This document shows, one piece after another, positions 6,501-10,233 of a stretch of 10,233 nt of DNA. Both the position numbers and the translations under genes were made by a program. The stretch is taken from contig JABXJV010000407.1 in NCBI GenBank assembly GCA_013375355.1, forward strand, positions 1-10,233. The letters are read 5' to 3'. Every line of letters begins with the position of its first letter. The first letter of the stretch is position 1. The DNA is from Candidatus Helarchaeota archaeon. GTDB taxonomy: Archaea; Asgardarchaeota; Lokiarchaeia; Helarchaeales; JABXJV01. The notes under the pieces are model-generated. The model was not told the origin of the DNA. It did not search any database and was given only the letters and a program-made list of their open reading frames with translations.

Positions 6501-7336
6501 CCCTCTAAAATTTGAACAGTTATATTAAAAGTAACTGGATCATCACCTAAAAGTCCGACAAAGGTAATTTGATTAACACCACTAATCTCATTGCTCATTA
6601 TTGGAGGTGTTGTATATCTAGGCTCTCCCAAAACCTCAAATGGAAGTGCTAGCGTAACCATGACTATATTAATTGGCTGGACAGTGTCAGTAGTTACAAA
6701 TAATCCTTCACCGTTGTTAGTTAGGGTTATCGAGATTGTTAAATTGTCATTTAAATATGTATGCAATTTAAAAGTACCATCTTTTCTAACTGGTTCTTCT
6801 GTTTCTTCATTTACTGCATAATTAATGCTGAGGTTTACAGGAAGATCTTTGTCTTGATCAACTAAGTAACTTAATGAAACTGACTTTTCCTTTTCAATCT
6901 CTAGGTGTTCCCAATTTAATAGTAATAGCCCATGTTCATTGGTTATAGTAAAATTTTCTTCTTGAGTTATTTTTTTAGTTTCTTCAGTTAGACTTACGTC
7001 AGATCCCCCTTCAACACGATCAAAAAAATCAATAATTACTTTCTCGGTATGATTGTTAAAAAGCTCAATATTAATTTGTGTAGAACTTTTTTGTAATTCT
7101 CCAATAGCATTGTATTCAGCAGTTATTATTTCTGACTTTGATACTGTAACATCTTCAATATTACCTGTTTTGGCAGACTGCATGCTTATGCCATCATCAT
7201 GCTCAATATTGTTCAAAGAATAGGGCTCAAATTGAACTGGGGTTATTGTTGATCTGCTTATAATAGAAAAAATTATTAGAAAACTGAGTAAAATCAAACT
7301 CGAATAATGAACTGTTTTTTTAATTTTTTTATTCAT
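554..7336 (-). CDS. Giant glycosylated single-pass surface protein with FG-GAP propellers (adhesin/sensor-like)
   Basis: From the ATG at 7336 the protein is 2260 residues. Layout in order: a signal peptide or anchor (MNKKIKK, then a hydrophobic core ~11-27); a beta-rich region ~60-290; hydrophobic helices ~297-437; seven FG-GAP/Ca-loop motifs (D-x-D-x-D/N-x-x-x-E) at 471, 528, 586, 637, 681, 753 and 804; beta modules carrying G-V-W-N-R-S-E-F-N at 921, 1295, 1366 (diverged) and 1519; an orphan FG-GAP motif at 1187; a second array at 1606, 1652, 1697 and 1742 with PQQ-like phrases (G-E-F-L-W-S-Y); a Met/Asp-rich stretch 1804-1852; one TM helix ~2088-2106; and a very basic cytosolic tail. About 90 N-x-S/T sequons fill the ectodomain and cysteines are few. 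The start overlaps the ATPase stop by 8 nt, implying translational coupling. FG-GAP propellers are known for Ca-dependent ligand binding, as in integrin alpha chains. A role as adhesin, sensor or scaffold served by the adjacent MacB-like transporter is inference. I recognise no named family for the full length. Confidence 0.88.
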   Translation of the reverse strand: MNKKIKKTVHYSSLILLSFLIIFSIISRSTITPVQFEPYSLNNIEHDDGISMQSAKTGNIEDVTVSKSEIITAEYNAIGELQKSSTQINIELFNNHTEKVIIDFFDRVEGGSDVSLTEETKKITQEENFTITNEHGLLLLNWEHLEIEKEKSVSLSYLVDQDKDLPVNLSINYAVNEETEEPVRKDGTFKLHTYLNDNLTISITLTNNGEGLFVTTDTVQPINIVMVTLALPFEVLGEPRYTTPPIMSNEISGVNQITFVGLLGDDPVTFNITVQILEGGGWGLLEFEPLRIDIIRSPEVFYAAISALNAMLGLITGLEGYWAYLTIESMLDQVTMLSPLLELLVGMLMTDYTVFNTILNTLVHIEGFTITELLDNMINGPGLIRNLLALENIRGILNSSFLVGYPFGEDIISDELDLIENSTVQAIGSQLLTLLGNPVDIELYNFSEAENNLWDSSQFAGNLSAIVVSNDLDNDSVSEIIVAYNWTQASKDYTNISIFQKQGDQYLSIWDSPSLNGTVINKCIGTGDFDQDNDKELFVGFTDNDGKGNLTIFEFNTTLDLSIYESYNITFQNGGISSLLVEDGLNLDKDANEEFVVGLDNGSVYVINGSWESETINWSKKWSKNIDGSCYSLAHGDTDQDTREEILCSNSTQISIFENTSLGFMPLKNLSNYNLDMITGDSDFDNYIEIITCNETWINVFKPVISTQVINNNTDPTQTIIIRTLEGYTNTAAINISSEISNATFITNLLLEDFDLDNRTEIVAASENGSIFFYESIGNNKYTRILEYTLNTTEYGIKELTTGDVDGDGYSDLIIMGKDDKFHIILKAFDIYDLNLRVFANLSMTSESTTNLYVEIRLQNVFITHPPRYENLTYIYNGTGPSLYQITNNIIENTTSIDEQNTNVTYPISAKTLDPLSGVVGVWNRSEFNYTTGQPIKKIPPVINFFYGDPLNPADDGTFSGNNITFGKNITPMDLVVNYSYYIFPNPLFGFNMTTVPPYEYSFPGQNQTLPAIYPFIAHLFDIRTSPLIRIIGNLTMSLSKQMLVLNSSISPDIGPYKPIIFLSQFDLINLFSSFDEMLNLTSSPFEPAPSIDIPLPTDLPVDIDLLSQLGNYEFLTQCKIFTDPRVHSRFVTNITIRESPSLLNQILDIFSLQSLLGLEDYAIFQNYTQYSDFPKGLNLNPILIKDINNDGENDTIVAVNGFYPTYEIRALNSSNRALLWDYRTEGPILNMSFDGDTILRASVLNIDNQWLMANESQNSTIYTRNQLESRTSIDNLTVEVRYNISTYEAQAIIGVWNRSEFNFTTNKTLPTAINYYNESAGAYFVGRTIHLSTNLTSNQTELVINYTKKSPTTITMDFYPKTVIGVWNESDQTGINYFPGGSISGKSITLGRDLDAPNATVFVKYYYYSNASSFTYLFNFSGDLIDSKENLLNEIQFFNGTIYINHTYIGPDQGIIQTPVILNCSNATNKNNYLLLIFTEESINGINGVLRPQNLIENQTSIDNLTVEVKFNISRVFGVYNRSEFNFTANEPLPTAFNYYNESAGAYFNGSRIYLSTNLTSNQTELVINYTEEHELLLFFNNTDNQNKAWEISSGWIGESFQVTDIKNDGNKTLLFVNINGILFSHDLINGSNLWDSQLGMGIVTKFVARDVDNDGIKEIIVGSGNRRIYMFEGDTGEFLWSYETNGPINDIVIEDLDLDGKKEILAASSDNNLYSLNRTNGQLLWIYNITGDIKSITVGDVTNDSIPEIIIGSDENLVYCLNVTDTSNIAILWTHQITGQIPTFQFLTTEDSITLHYDLSDRLFEMMYEDLDEVMGDFMGMDTDMNLGLDSMLDFGMEGMDVDLEDLADVQLPSGIGLFNLMIYQIQTIMSLDEVGQVTLAQREYTGKPEVRESGYTPNYEVIQKNTTAYIDLDNRDLYWFEIYNNDSKDLLRLNYFAIILKEDNRSIAMNQCRFYIWNGEDYINILDNDYYNMTLDMLDLTYDNESGELRFKPFIEIDPFIQENATIDWRGRIIFLEVRDLNGTLNISYWADVSVIHPKVTYDIVSTTFSYSLTYPVFQVYTIKVPFLPLVPPEASYFEQLLADPLFYIIFIVFFVLFIEWYYFKKRTSYEIQRLAYKNLIIWLKRRQKMWKRSVKRGTMSKIRYNNLKNFRARLGEEVRPRWYTDECFDKLKRNMFFDMTFSSLLLLPFWRKLGKPSRLAAVLNSMFSAVFSPSINAARRTGSWLKKRMKKKPRRDKKKRDKLKVVLFGESENHND
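1781..1927 (-). other. Met/Asp-rich acidic segment of the giant protein (residues 1804-1852)
   Basis: Within about 49 residues I count 9 Met and 16 Asp/Glu, with only one Arg (R1804) at its start. The spacing (for example D-F-M-G-M-D-T-D-M and F-G-M-E-G-M-D-V-D-L-E-D-L) suggests an acidic amphipathic helix or a flexible metal-binding linker. It separates the second propeller from the membrane-proximal beta domain. It contains no N-glycosylation sequon, unlike the surrounding ectodomain. No function is assigned. Confidence 0.55.
1997..2521 (-). repeat. Second FG-GAP/PQQ-like propeller array of the giant protein (residues 1606-1780)
   Basis: Four Asp-loop motifs occur at residues 1606 (DIKNDGNKT), 1652 (DVDNDGIKE), 1697 (DLDLDGKKE) and 1742 (DVTNDSIPE), with a regular ~45-residue spacing. 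Between them are PQQ-blade-like phrases such as G-D-T-G-E-F-L-W-S-Y and T-N-G-Q-L-L-W-I-Y. This is the short-period mixed FG-GAP/PQQ type of beta-propeller blade. Four blades are too few for a closed propeller, so further blades probably come from the more degenerate sequence before it, including the orphan motif at 1187. Confidence 0.75.
2621..2839 (-). repeat. Beta module copy D of the giant protein (residues ~1500-1572)
   Basis: This copy reads TSIDNLTVEV, then GVYNRSEFNFT, then INYY-like FNYYNESAGAYF, and ends STNLTSNQTELVINYT. It is nearly identical in protein sequence to copy B (3293-3526), exactly 224 residues earlier across the aligned core. The main differences are the five residues missing before G-V-Y-N and scattered substitutions. 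The module is predicted beta-rich from alternating hydrophobic residues and has many sequons. I know no named domain for it. Confidence 0.8.
2622..2665 (-). repeat. 44-nt exact direct DNA repeat, copy 1 (partner 3294-3337)
   Basis: The 44 bases here are identical to 3294-3337, 672 nt (224 codons) away in the same frame. They encode the T-N-L-T-S-N-Q-T-E-L-V-I-N-Y-T end of the beta module. Silent sites agree throughout this block but differ outside it, which suggests recent duplication or gene conversion confined to part of the module. Confidence 0.9.
3116..3247 (-). repeat. Diverged, shortened beta module copy C of the giant protein (residues ~1364-1407)
   Basis: The segment opens V-I-G-V-W-N-E-S, continues INYFPGGSISGKSITLGRDL and ends T-V-F-V-K-Y-Y. 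It keeps the skeleton of the other modules (GVWN-x-S, INY, G-x-x-I-x-L, hydrophobic strand ending in Y), but lacks the T-S-I-D-N-L-T lead-in and some of the spacing. It follows copy B directly with a ~15-residue linker. Confidence 0.6.
3293..3526 (-). repeat. Beta module copy B of the giant protein (residues ~1271-1348)
   Basis: This copy reads TSIDNLTVEVRYNIS, then GVWNRSEFNFT, then INYYNESAGAYF, and ends STNLTSNQTELVINYT. It pairs with copy D at very high identity and shares a 44-nt exact DNA block with it. It has five extra residues before G-V-W-N compared with copy D. Copy A at 4397-4663 is the more distant third full-length relative. Confidence 0.8.
3294..3337 (-). repeat. 44-nt exact direct DNA repeat, copy 2 (partner 2622-2665)
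   Basis: This block is identical base for base with 2622-2665 and lies in the same reading frame within module copy B. See the partner entry for the interpretation. Confidence 0.9.
4397..4663 (-). repeat. Beta module copy A of the giant protein (residues ~892-980)
   Basis: The segment opens E-N-T-T-S-I-D, continues GVWNRSEFNYTTGQP, then INFFYG, GTFSGNNITFGKNI and L-V-V-N-Y-S. It shares the order and key residues of copies B and D, but has a longer middle loop (D-P-L-N-P-A-D-D) and is clearly older. It immediately follows the first propeller. Confidence 0.7.
4877..5926 (-). repeat. Seven-motif FG-GAP beta-propeller of the giant protein (residues 471-820)
   Basis: Seven Asp-rich calcium-loop motifs followed by a hydrophobic strand are seen at residues 471 (DLDNDSVSE), 528 (DFDQDNDKE), 586 (NLDKDANEE), 637 (DTDQDTREE), 681 (DSDFDNYIE), 753 (DFDLDNRTE) and 804 (DVDGDGYSD). 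Spacing is 44-72 residues. Seven is the number of blades in the integrin-alpha type propeller. The fifth motif (DSDFDNYIE) lacks the usual Gly/Asn-rich loop end and may be degenerate. Four cysteines (523, 629, 648, 693) fall in this domain. Confidence 0.82.
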
Positions 7337-8321
7337 TTGAATCATTCCTCTTTTGTTTAAATTGGTCAAAAATGAATACCTCTTTAGTTGAAGTAATTTC
7401 TGCCATTATCCTTTGCTGAAGCTGTGTAATTCTATTTACATAATCTTCTCTGGCCTTTCTAAATAAAATTGGGTCAAGCTCATCTTTTCGCTTTAAAAAT
7501 AGCGCAAACTCAGCCTTATATAATTGCAACTCCCTCTTAGAGGCCTCGAGCTTAGCTATCTTAGCTTGGGTTGTCTCATACATCCTTTTAGCAATATGAT
7601 CAGAAGGAGGTGAAACGCCAGGAGGAACATCTAAAGAAATGTTACCATCTATTACATAAATTGAACGTGAAGCTACTCCTGCAACTCCGGGATCATGTGT
7701 TACAATTACAAATGTTTGACCAAGTTCTCGATTTAATCTTTTCATTAACCTTAGAACTTCTACACCTGTAGCTGTATCTATACTTCCAGTTGGCTCATCG
7801 CATAAAATCAGTGCTGGATCATTTGAGAATGCACGAGCTATAGATACACGTTGCTGTTGCCCTCCACTCAATTCCGTTGGTCTATGATTCATCCTATCTC
7901 CAAGCCCAACAAGGTTTAGAAGCTCTTTAGCCTTCTCTCGAGCTTCAGTCGCAGATAAATCACCTGCAAATAACATCGGCATCTCGACATTTTCGCGGGC
8001 GGTCAATAAGGGTAATAAATTAAAAAATTGAAATACGAAACCTATCTTACGTCCTCTATAATGAGCAAGTCTTCCTTCGTCATAATCAGTAATATCTGCT
8101 CCATCAACAAATACCCGTCCAGATGTTGGTCGATCTAATGCACCAACCATATTTAATAAAGTAGTTTTTCCAGAACCGCTTGGCCCCATAATAACGCTGA
8201 ACTCCCGTTCTTCAATATTAAGTATTACTCCTCGAAGCGCTTGAACTTTTATTTTACCTAAATCATAGATTTTACTAACTCTCTTTAGTTCAATCATGTT
8301 TTTGACCATTTTTTTCACCAT
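7329..8321 (-). CDS. MacB/LolD-type ABC transporter ATPase with a long coiled-coil C-terminal extension
   Basis: This is a 330-residue nucleotide-binding subunit that hydrolyses ATP on the cytosolic face to drive the neighbouring permease. All motifs are intact: Walker A GPSGSGKT (46-53), Q-loop Gln98 in FVFQFFNLLP, signature LSGGQQQRV (151-159), Walker B LILCDEPTG (171-179), D-loop variant G-S-I-D, and H-loop His209 in VTHD. The FQFFNLLP and G-A-L-D-R-P-T-S-G phrases are typical of the MacB/LolD subfamily, whose members are usually about 220-240 residues. Here residues ~240-330 form an extra Lys/Glu-rich, heptad-like tail, probably a coiled coil. Three in-frame ATGs exist (8321, 8309, 8297). 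None has a clear Shine-Dalgarno site, and the third gives the family-typical M-I-E-L-K-R-V start, so the true protein may be 322 residues. It follows the permease by 51 nt and overlaps the giant gene by 8 nt. The transported substrate is unknown. Confidence 0.95.
   Translation of the reverse strand: MVKKMVKNMIELKRVSKIYDLGKIKVQALRGVILNIEEREFSVIMGPSGSGKTTLLNMVGALDRPTSGRVFVDGADITDYDEGRLAHYRGRKIGFVFQFFNLLPLLTARENVEMPMLFAGDLSATEAREKAKELLNLVGLGDRMNHRPTELSGGQQQRVSIARAFSNDPALILCDEPTGSIDTATGVEVLRLMKRLNRELGQTFVIVTHDPGVAGVASRSIYVIDGNISLDVPPGVSPPSDHIAKRMYETTQAKIAKLEASKRELQLYKAEFALFLKRKDELDPILFRKAREDYVNRITQLQQRIMAEITSTKEVFIFDQFKQKRNDSNE
7346..7351 (-). promoter_or_regulatory. Ribosome binding site choosing the giant protein's start
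   Basis: AGAGGA lies 9 nt before the ATG at 7336. It directly abuts the ATG at 7345, so that start is too close, and it is downstream of the TTG at 7369, which has no such site. The ATG at 7336 also places the basic n-region of the signal peptide (MNKKIKK) right at the N-terminus. The site sits inside the 3' end of the ATPase gene, as expected for translational coupling. Confidence 0.6.
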
Positions 8322-8357
8322 AACGTAATCATGATAGAAATAAAAAATGAAGAAAAA

Positions 8358-8374
8358 GAGAATTTTAAATTCTC
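8358..8374 (-). terminator. Palindrome followed by a T-rich tract between permease and ATPase
   Basis: On the minus strand GAGAATTTAAAATTCTC is a perfect 8+1+8 inverted repeat, able to form a 7-bp stem with a 3-nt loop. It overlaps the permease stop codon and is followed by TTTTTCTTCATTTTTT. It resembles a weak intrinsic or U-tract terminator that could reduce expression of the downstream genes. Alternatively the central TTTAAA could be the TATA element of an internal promoter, since it lies about 45 nt before the ATPase start. The sequence alone does not decide between these. Confidence 0.35.
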
Positions 8375-9539
8375 ATTCGTATCTGAGTGCCTCAACTGGT
8401 TTCACGCTAGCTGCACGCCATGAAGGATATAGAGCCGAGATAAAACCAATTCCTAGGCTCATAGAGATACCAACTACAAATAACCACCAGGGAAATTCGT
8501 AAGGAAGCCCGAATGTTGATATTTTTCCTATGAATTCGGAAAGTATTGTAACCCCAACGACTGATAAAAGACAACCTAAGATACCACCGATAGCGGACAT
8601 AATTAATGCTTCAGTTATGAAGATTTGAAGGACTTGGCTTCTTTGTCCGCCGATAGATTTAATCATTCCAATAGATCTGGTCTCTTCTAATACTCTTGTC
8701 ATAGTTGAATTCATGATTTGCATGGCTCCGACCATCAGGGTAATCCCAGCCATTACACCTAATACAATATTAATGAGTTGGATTACAGAATTAGCCATTG
8801 CTAGAATTTGTTCTGATTCAATAACCTCTGCTTTAGGAAAAGCATCTCGAATAACTTCAGCTACACTATGGGCAAATGCATTATCATCAACTTCGACGAA
8901 GATCATTTGAACATTATTTGTTGCCATTATGTTTTGTAATCCGTCTAAAGTCATGATTATTGATGAATCTGTAGTTGTTTCTCCAGTAGATGATAAAAAT
9001 CCAACAATTTCTAAAATGACTGTACCTGAAGAAATAAGTCCTGATAAAACTATTTTATCTCCAATTCTTTTACCTAAAGACAACTTGAGACCATATCCAC
9101 ACACACATTTATCATAATCTTCAGGTCTATTTTTCAATTCTCTTCCTTCTATAACCTGTACGGGGACCATTAATTGTAATTTTTCAGGATCTATTCCCAC
9201 AACTGGAGCAAATTCTCCTTCAACAGTCATGAAATTCGTAATTAACCCTGCTGTATCGGTTACATGAGGTATTCCCGCAATAATATTAACTGTTTCTTCA
9301 GGTATTTCAGGTCTGGTACCTCTCATTTCAGAAGTTACAATTATCGGGGCACCTATAAATGCTCTTAAAATATCTTCTATTTGTGTTCTCATCCCTAAAG
9401 TGATTGAAATTAAAGAAACAAATGTCGTAATACCCACTAAAATACCAATAATTGTTAAAGCTGACCGTAGCTTTCGTTTACTCATGCTACGGAATGCCAT
9501 TAAAAGTGAAAACTTGAATAGTCTAGTACGACGACCCAT
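8373..9539 (-). CDS. MacB/FtsX-family ABC transporter permease
   Basis: The 388-residue length fits a four-helix MacB/FtsX permease. Layout: a cytosolic amphipathic N-terminus (1-26), TM1 ~27-48, an extracytoplasmic MacB_PCD-like domain ~50-245, TM2 ~250-272, a cytosolic coupling segment T-R-V-L-E-E-T-R-S-I-G-M-I-K-S-I-G-G (281-298), TM3 ~305-330, TM4 ~350-370, and the characteristic ending YPSWRAASVKPVEALRYE. The coupling helix and ending are hallmarks of FtsX-domain permeases. Such proteins work as homodimers with a LolD-like ATPase and usually transmit force to the outside rather than pass substrate through the membrane. With no second permease gene nearby, a homodimer is the simplest model. 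The start has AAGG 7 nt upstream (9547-9550). An unusual C-V-C pair (145, 147) sits in the outer domain and could form a redox or structural site. It is the first gene of the operon. The partner or substrate may be the giant surface protein. Confidence 0.94.
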   Translation of the reverse strand: MGRRTRLFKFSLLMAFRSMSKRKLRSALTIIGILVGITTFVSLISITLGMRTQIEDILRAFIGAPIIVTSEMRGTRPEIPEETVNIIAGIPHVTDTAGLITNFMTVEGEFAPVVGIDPEKLQLMVPVQVIEGRELKNRPEDYDKCVCGYGLKLSLGKRIGDKIVLSGLISSGTVILEIVGFLSSTGETTTDSSIIMTLDGLQNIMATNNVQMIFVEVDDNAFAHSVAEVIRDAFPKAEVIESEQILAMANSVIQLINIVLGVMAGITLMVGAMQIMNSTMTRVLEETRSIGMIKSIGGQRSQVLQIFITEALIMSAIGGILGCLLSVVGVTILSEFIGKISTFGLPYEFPWWLFVVGISMSLGIGFISALYPSWRAASVKPVEALRYE

Positions 9540-9615
9540 TTGAAAACCTTAATTCATTCAAATAATAAAATTTTGAAATAATCATCAACAATAATAATTC
9601 ATTCTTCTTATTACT

Positions 9616-9639
9616 AAAAAATAAAAAAAATAAAAATAA
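9616..9639 (-). promoter_or_regulatory. Long T-rich tract in the permease leader
   Basis: On the minus strand this is TTATTTTTATTTTTTTTATTTTTT. If transcription starts near 9698, the tract lies within the untranslated leader, about 77 nt before the permease ATG. Archaeal RNA polymerase often terminates on such U-tracts, so it may attenuate the operon. It may instead be ordinary AT-rich spacer, or belong to a promoter closer to the gene. Confidence 0.3.
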
Positions 9640-9718
9640 TGTTTCGGTGCTTTCTTTTTACTCTATATGTTTATACATTAAGATAGTAGAATTTATCAAT
9701 TTTATAATAATTACCCAG

Positions 9719-9730
9719 TCTTATATATGC
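9719..9730 (-). promoter_or_regulatory. Candidate TATA box for the transporter/surface-protein operon
   Basis: The minus strand reads GCATATATAAGA, with ATATATAA at 9721-9728, the best archaeal TATA match upstream of the permease. A start about 25 nt downstream (near 9698) would give a leader of ~160 nt. A weaker alternative, GTATAAACATATA (around 9665-9677), would give a leader of ~105 nt. No clear BRE is visible. Confidence 0.4.
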
Positions 9731-9778
9731 TGAAAAAATTAAGAAATAGTTGGTTGTTTTATTCGATAAATATTCCTC

Positions 9779-9798
9779 TGATAGATGTCTTTCTATCA
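9779..9798. promoter_or_regulatory. Small dyad upstream of the operon promoter, possible operator
   Basis: TGATAGA, a 6-nt spacer and TCTATCA form a perfect 7-bp inverted repeat about 50 bp upstream of the candidate TATA box. It could be a binding site for a dimeric regulator, which might be the winged-helix protein of this operon, or a chance dyad in AT-rich DNA. Confidence 0.25.
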
Positions 9799-9993
9799 TT
9801 AATCCATCGAAAAATCTTATCATATGGAAGATAAAAATTCAATTAAGAATTATAAATTATAGATTGAAGATTATATTAAAAAATAAAATTAATTAAATAA
9901 ACTAAATGATAGAATAAAATGTCTTTCATGTGAAAAAGGTGCAAAAATTTAATTTTGGATAATTATAAGGAAAAAATATCTTTAATAAGCGCA

Positions 9994-10011
9994 TTTTTTT
10001 TTTAAAAAAAA
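9994..10011. terminator. T10A8 tract, probable terminator of the right-hand gene
   Basis: Ten T followed by eight A give a U-tract on either strand. Read on the minus strand, it lies 78-95 nt downstream of the stop of the partial membrane-protein gene, which makes it a plausible archaeal U-tract terminator for that gene. There is no strong GC stem in front of it. Confidence 0.4.
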
Positions 10012-10088
10012 GGGTGATTTACTTTAGAAATTAAGGGTGTGAGCCATTCTAATAATTATTCAAATCAATCTATCCTTTAGCTTCTATT

Positions 10089-10233
10089 TTAAAATCTTTC
10101 CCCTGACACTAGACCAAAAGATATTGATCCAAAGATAAGACAAAGCCCGGTGATAACGATCTGGGCAACGTCCCATGTTATACCCATTCTCATATAACCT
10201 GCTGAACCCATCTCTAAGATAAAAAGCATCAAA
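10089..10233 (-). CDS. C-terminus of an unidentified membrane protein, truncated by the window edge
   Basis: The last 47 codons before a TAA at 10089-10091 are visible; the start lies outside the window. They encode a hydrophobic run L-M-L-F-I-L-E-M-G, a short loop with M-G-I-T-W-D, then a TM helix Q-I-V-I-T-G-L-C-L-I-F-G-S-I-S-F-G and a short polar end S-G-E-R-F. The segment is clearly richer in G+C than the intergenic DNA beside it, which supports coding. Another minus-strand frame is also open here, but its translation is polar and aromatic with no clear pattern, so I prefer this one. I do not recognise the family. It is followed by ~550 nt of non-coding DNA and is probably a separate transcription unit from the transporter operon. 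Confidence 0.55.
   Translation of the reverse strand, partial: LMLFILEMGSAGYMRMGITWDVAQIVITGLCLIFGSISFGLVSGERF

Larger units (their letters stand above)
9540..10088. other. AT-rich intergenic region with no supported gene
   Basis: About 550 nt separate the permease from the upstream gene's stop. I see no ORF with coding character, no tRNA-like cloverleaf and no CRISPR repeats. It contains the candidate promoter (9719-9730), an A/T tract in the leader (9616-9639), a small dyad (9779-9798) and a T10A8 tract (9994-10011). A loose direct repeat, TGATAGA followed by ATGTCTTTC, occurs at 9779-9793 and, with a 6-nt spacer, at 9907-9927. Confidence 0.7.

Noticed and set aside
554..7369. Upstream TTG start for the giant protein at 7369
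   Set aside because: It adds 11 residues with no ribosome binding site in front and blurs the signal peptide. AGAGGA 9 nt before the ATG at 7336 and the MNKKIKK n-region favour the later start.
297..8300. Reading the giant protein as a PQQ-dependent dehydrogenase because of its W-rich blades
   Set aside because: The PQQ-like phrases occur only in the second array and no dehydrogenase active-site motifs are visible. Single-pass topology and the basic tail argue for a structural or sensory role.
9525..9585. Possible small upstream ORF starting ATGATTATTTCA and overlapping the permease start
   Set aside because: It is only about 20 codons, out of frame, without a ribosome binding site and with no recognisable product. 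AT-rich leaders give such frames by chance.
10084..10233. Alternative minus-strand frame at the right edge ending in TAG at 10084-10086
   Set aside because: Its translation is a polar, aromatic mix without pattern, whereas the neighbouring frame gives a clean transmembrane segment and a normal polar C-terminus. I cannot exclude it entirely.
1..10233. CRISPR array, tRNA/rRNA genes, insertion sequences
   Set aside because: No regularly spaced short repeats, cloverleaf sequences, rRNA motifs, transposase motifs or terminal inverted repeats were seen. The only long direct repeat is the in-frame 44-nt block within the giant gene.

Overview
The window looks like low-GC archaeal DNA. The evidence is the TATA-like boxes (78-91 and 9719-9730), the weak or absent Shine-Dalgarno motifs, and a secreted giant protein with roughly 90 N-glycosylation sequons (hand count) and no lipoprotein signal. 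An Asgard (Lokiarchaeia-like) origin would fit the giant FG-GAP surface protein and the overall style. This is an inference from general character; no marker gene is present to prove it.

Every gene I can support lies on the minus strand, so transcription runs from right to left. At the right edge is the C-terminus of an unidentified membrane protein (10089-10233). An AT-rich intergenic region follows (9540-10088), with a T10A8 terminator-like tract, a small dyad and the best TATA box for the main operon. The operon then runs: (1) a MacB/FtsX-type ABC permease (8373-9539); (2) its ATPase with a ~100-residue C-terminal coiled-coil extension (7329-8321); (3) a giant single-pass surface protein of 2260 residues (554-7336); (4) a 125-residue winged-helix plus coiled-coil protein (147-524). 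At the left edge a separate unit begins with the first 15 codons of a CaiB/BaiF-type (family III) CoA-transferase (1-47), behind its own TATA-like palindrome.

The ATPase and giant genes overlap by 8 nt (ATGAATAA), and the giant and winged-helix genes are 28-29 nt apart. The four genes are therefore probably expressed together. The permease and ATPase have everything expected of a mechanotransmission-type (MacB/LolCDE/FtsEX-like) ABC system. The giant protein has an N-terminal membrane-targeting helix, a helical ectodomain, exactly seven FG-GAP/Ca-loop motifs (one propeller's worth), tandemly duplicated beta-rich modules, a second propeller-like array, a Met/Asp-rich acidic stretch, one TM helix near the C-terminus, and a strongly basic ~150-residue cytoplasmic tail. 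The order propeller, beta modules, TM, tail recalls integrin alpha chains, though nothing here shows homology. The working hypothesis is a cell-surface complex in which a MacB-like ATP-driven transporter acts on, exports for, or signals through a giant glycosylated adhesin/sensor, with the winged-helix coiled-coil protein as a cytosolic partner or regulator.
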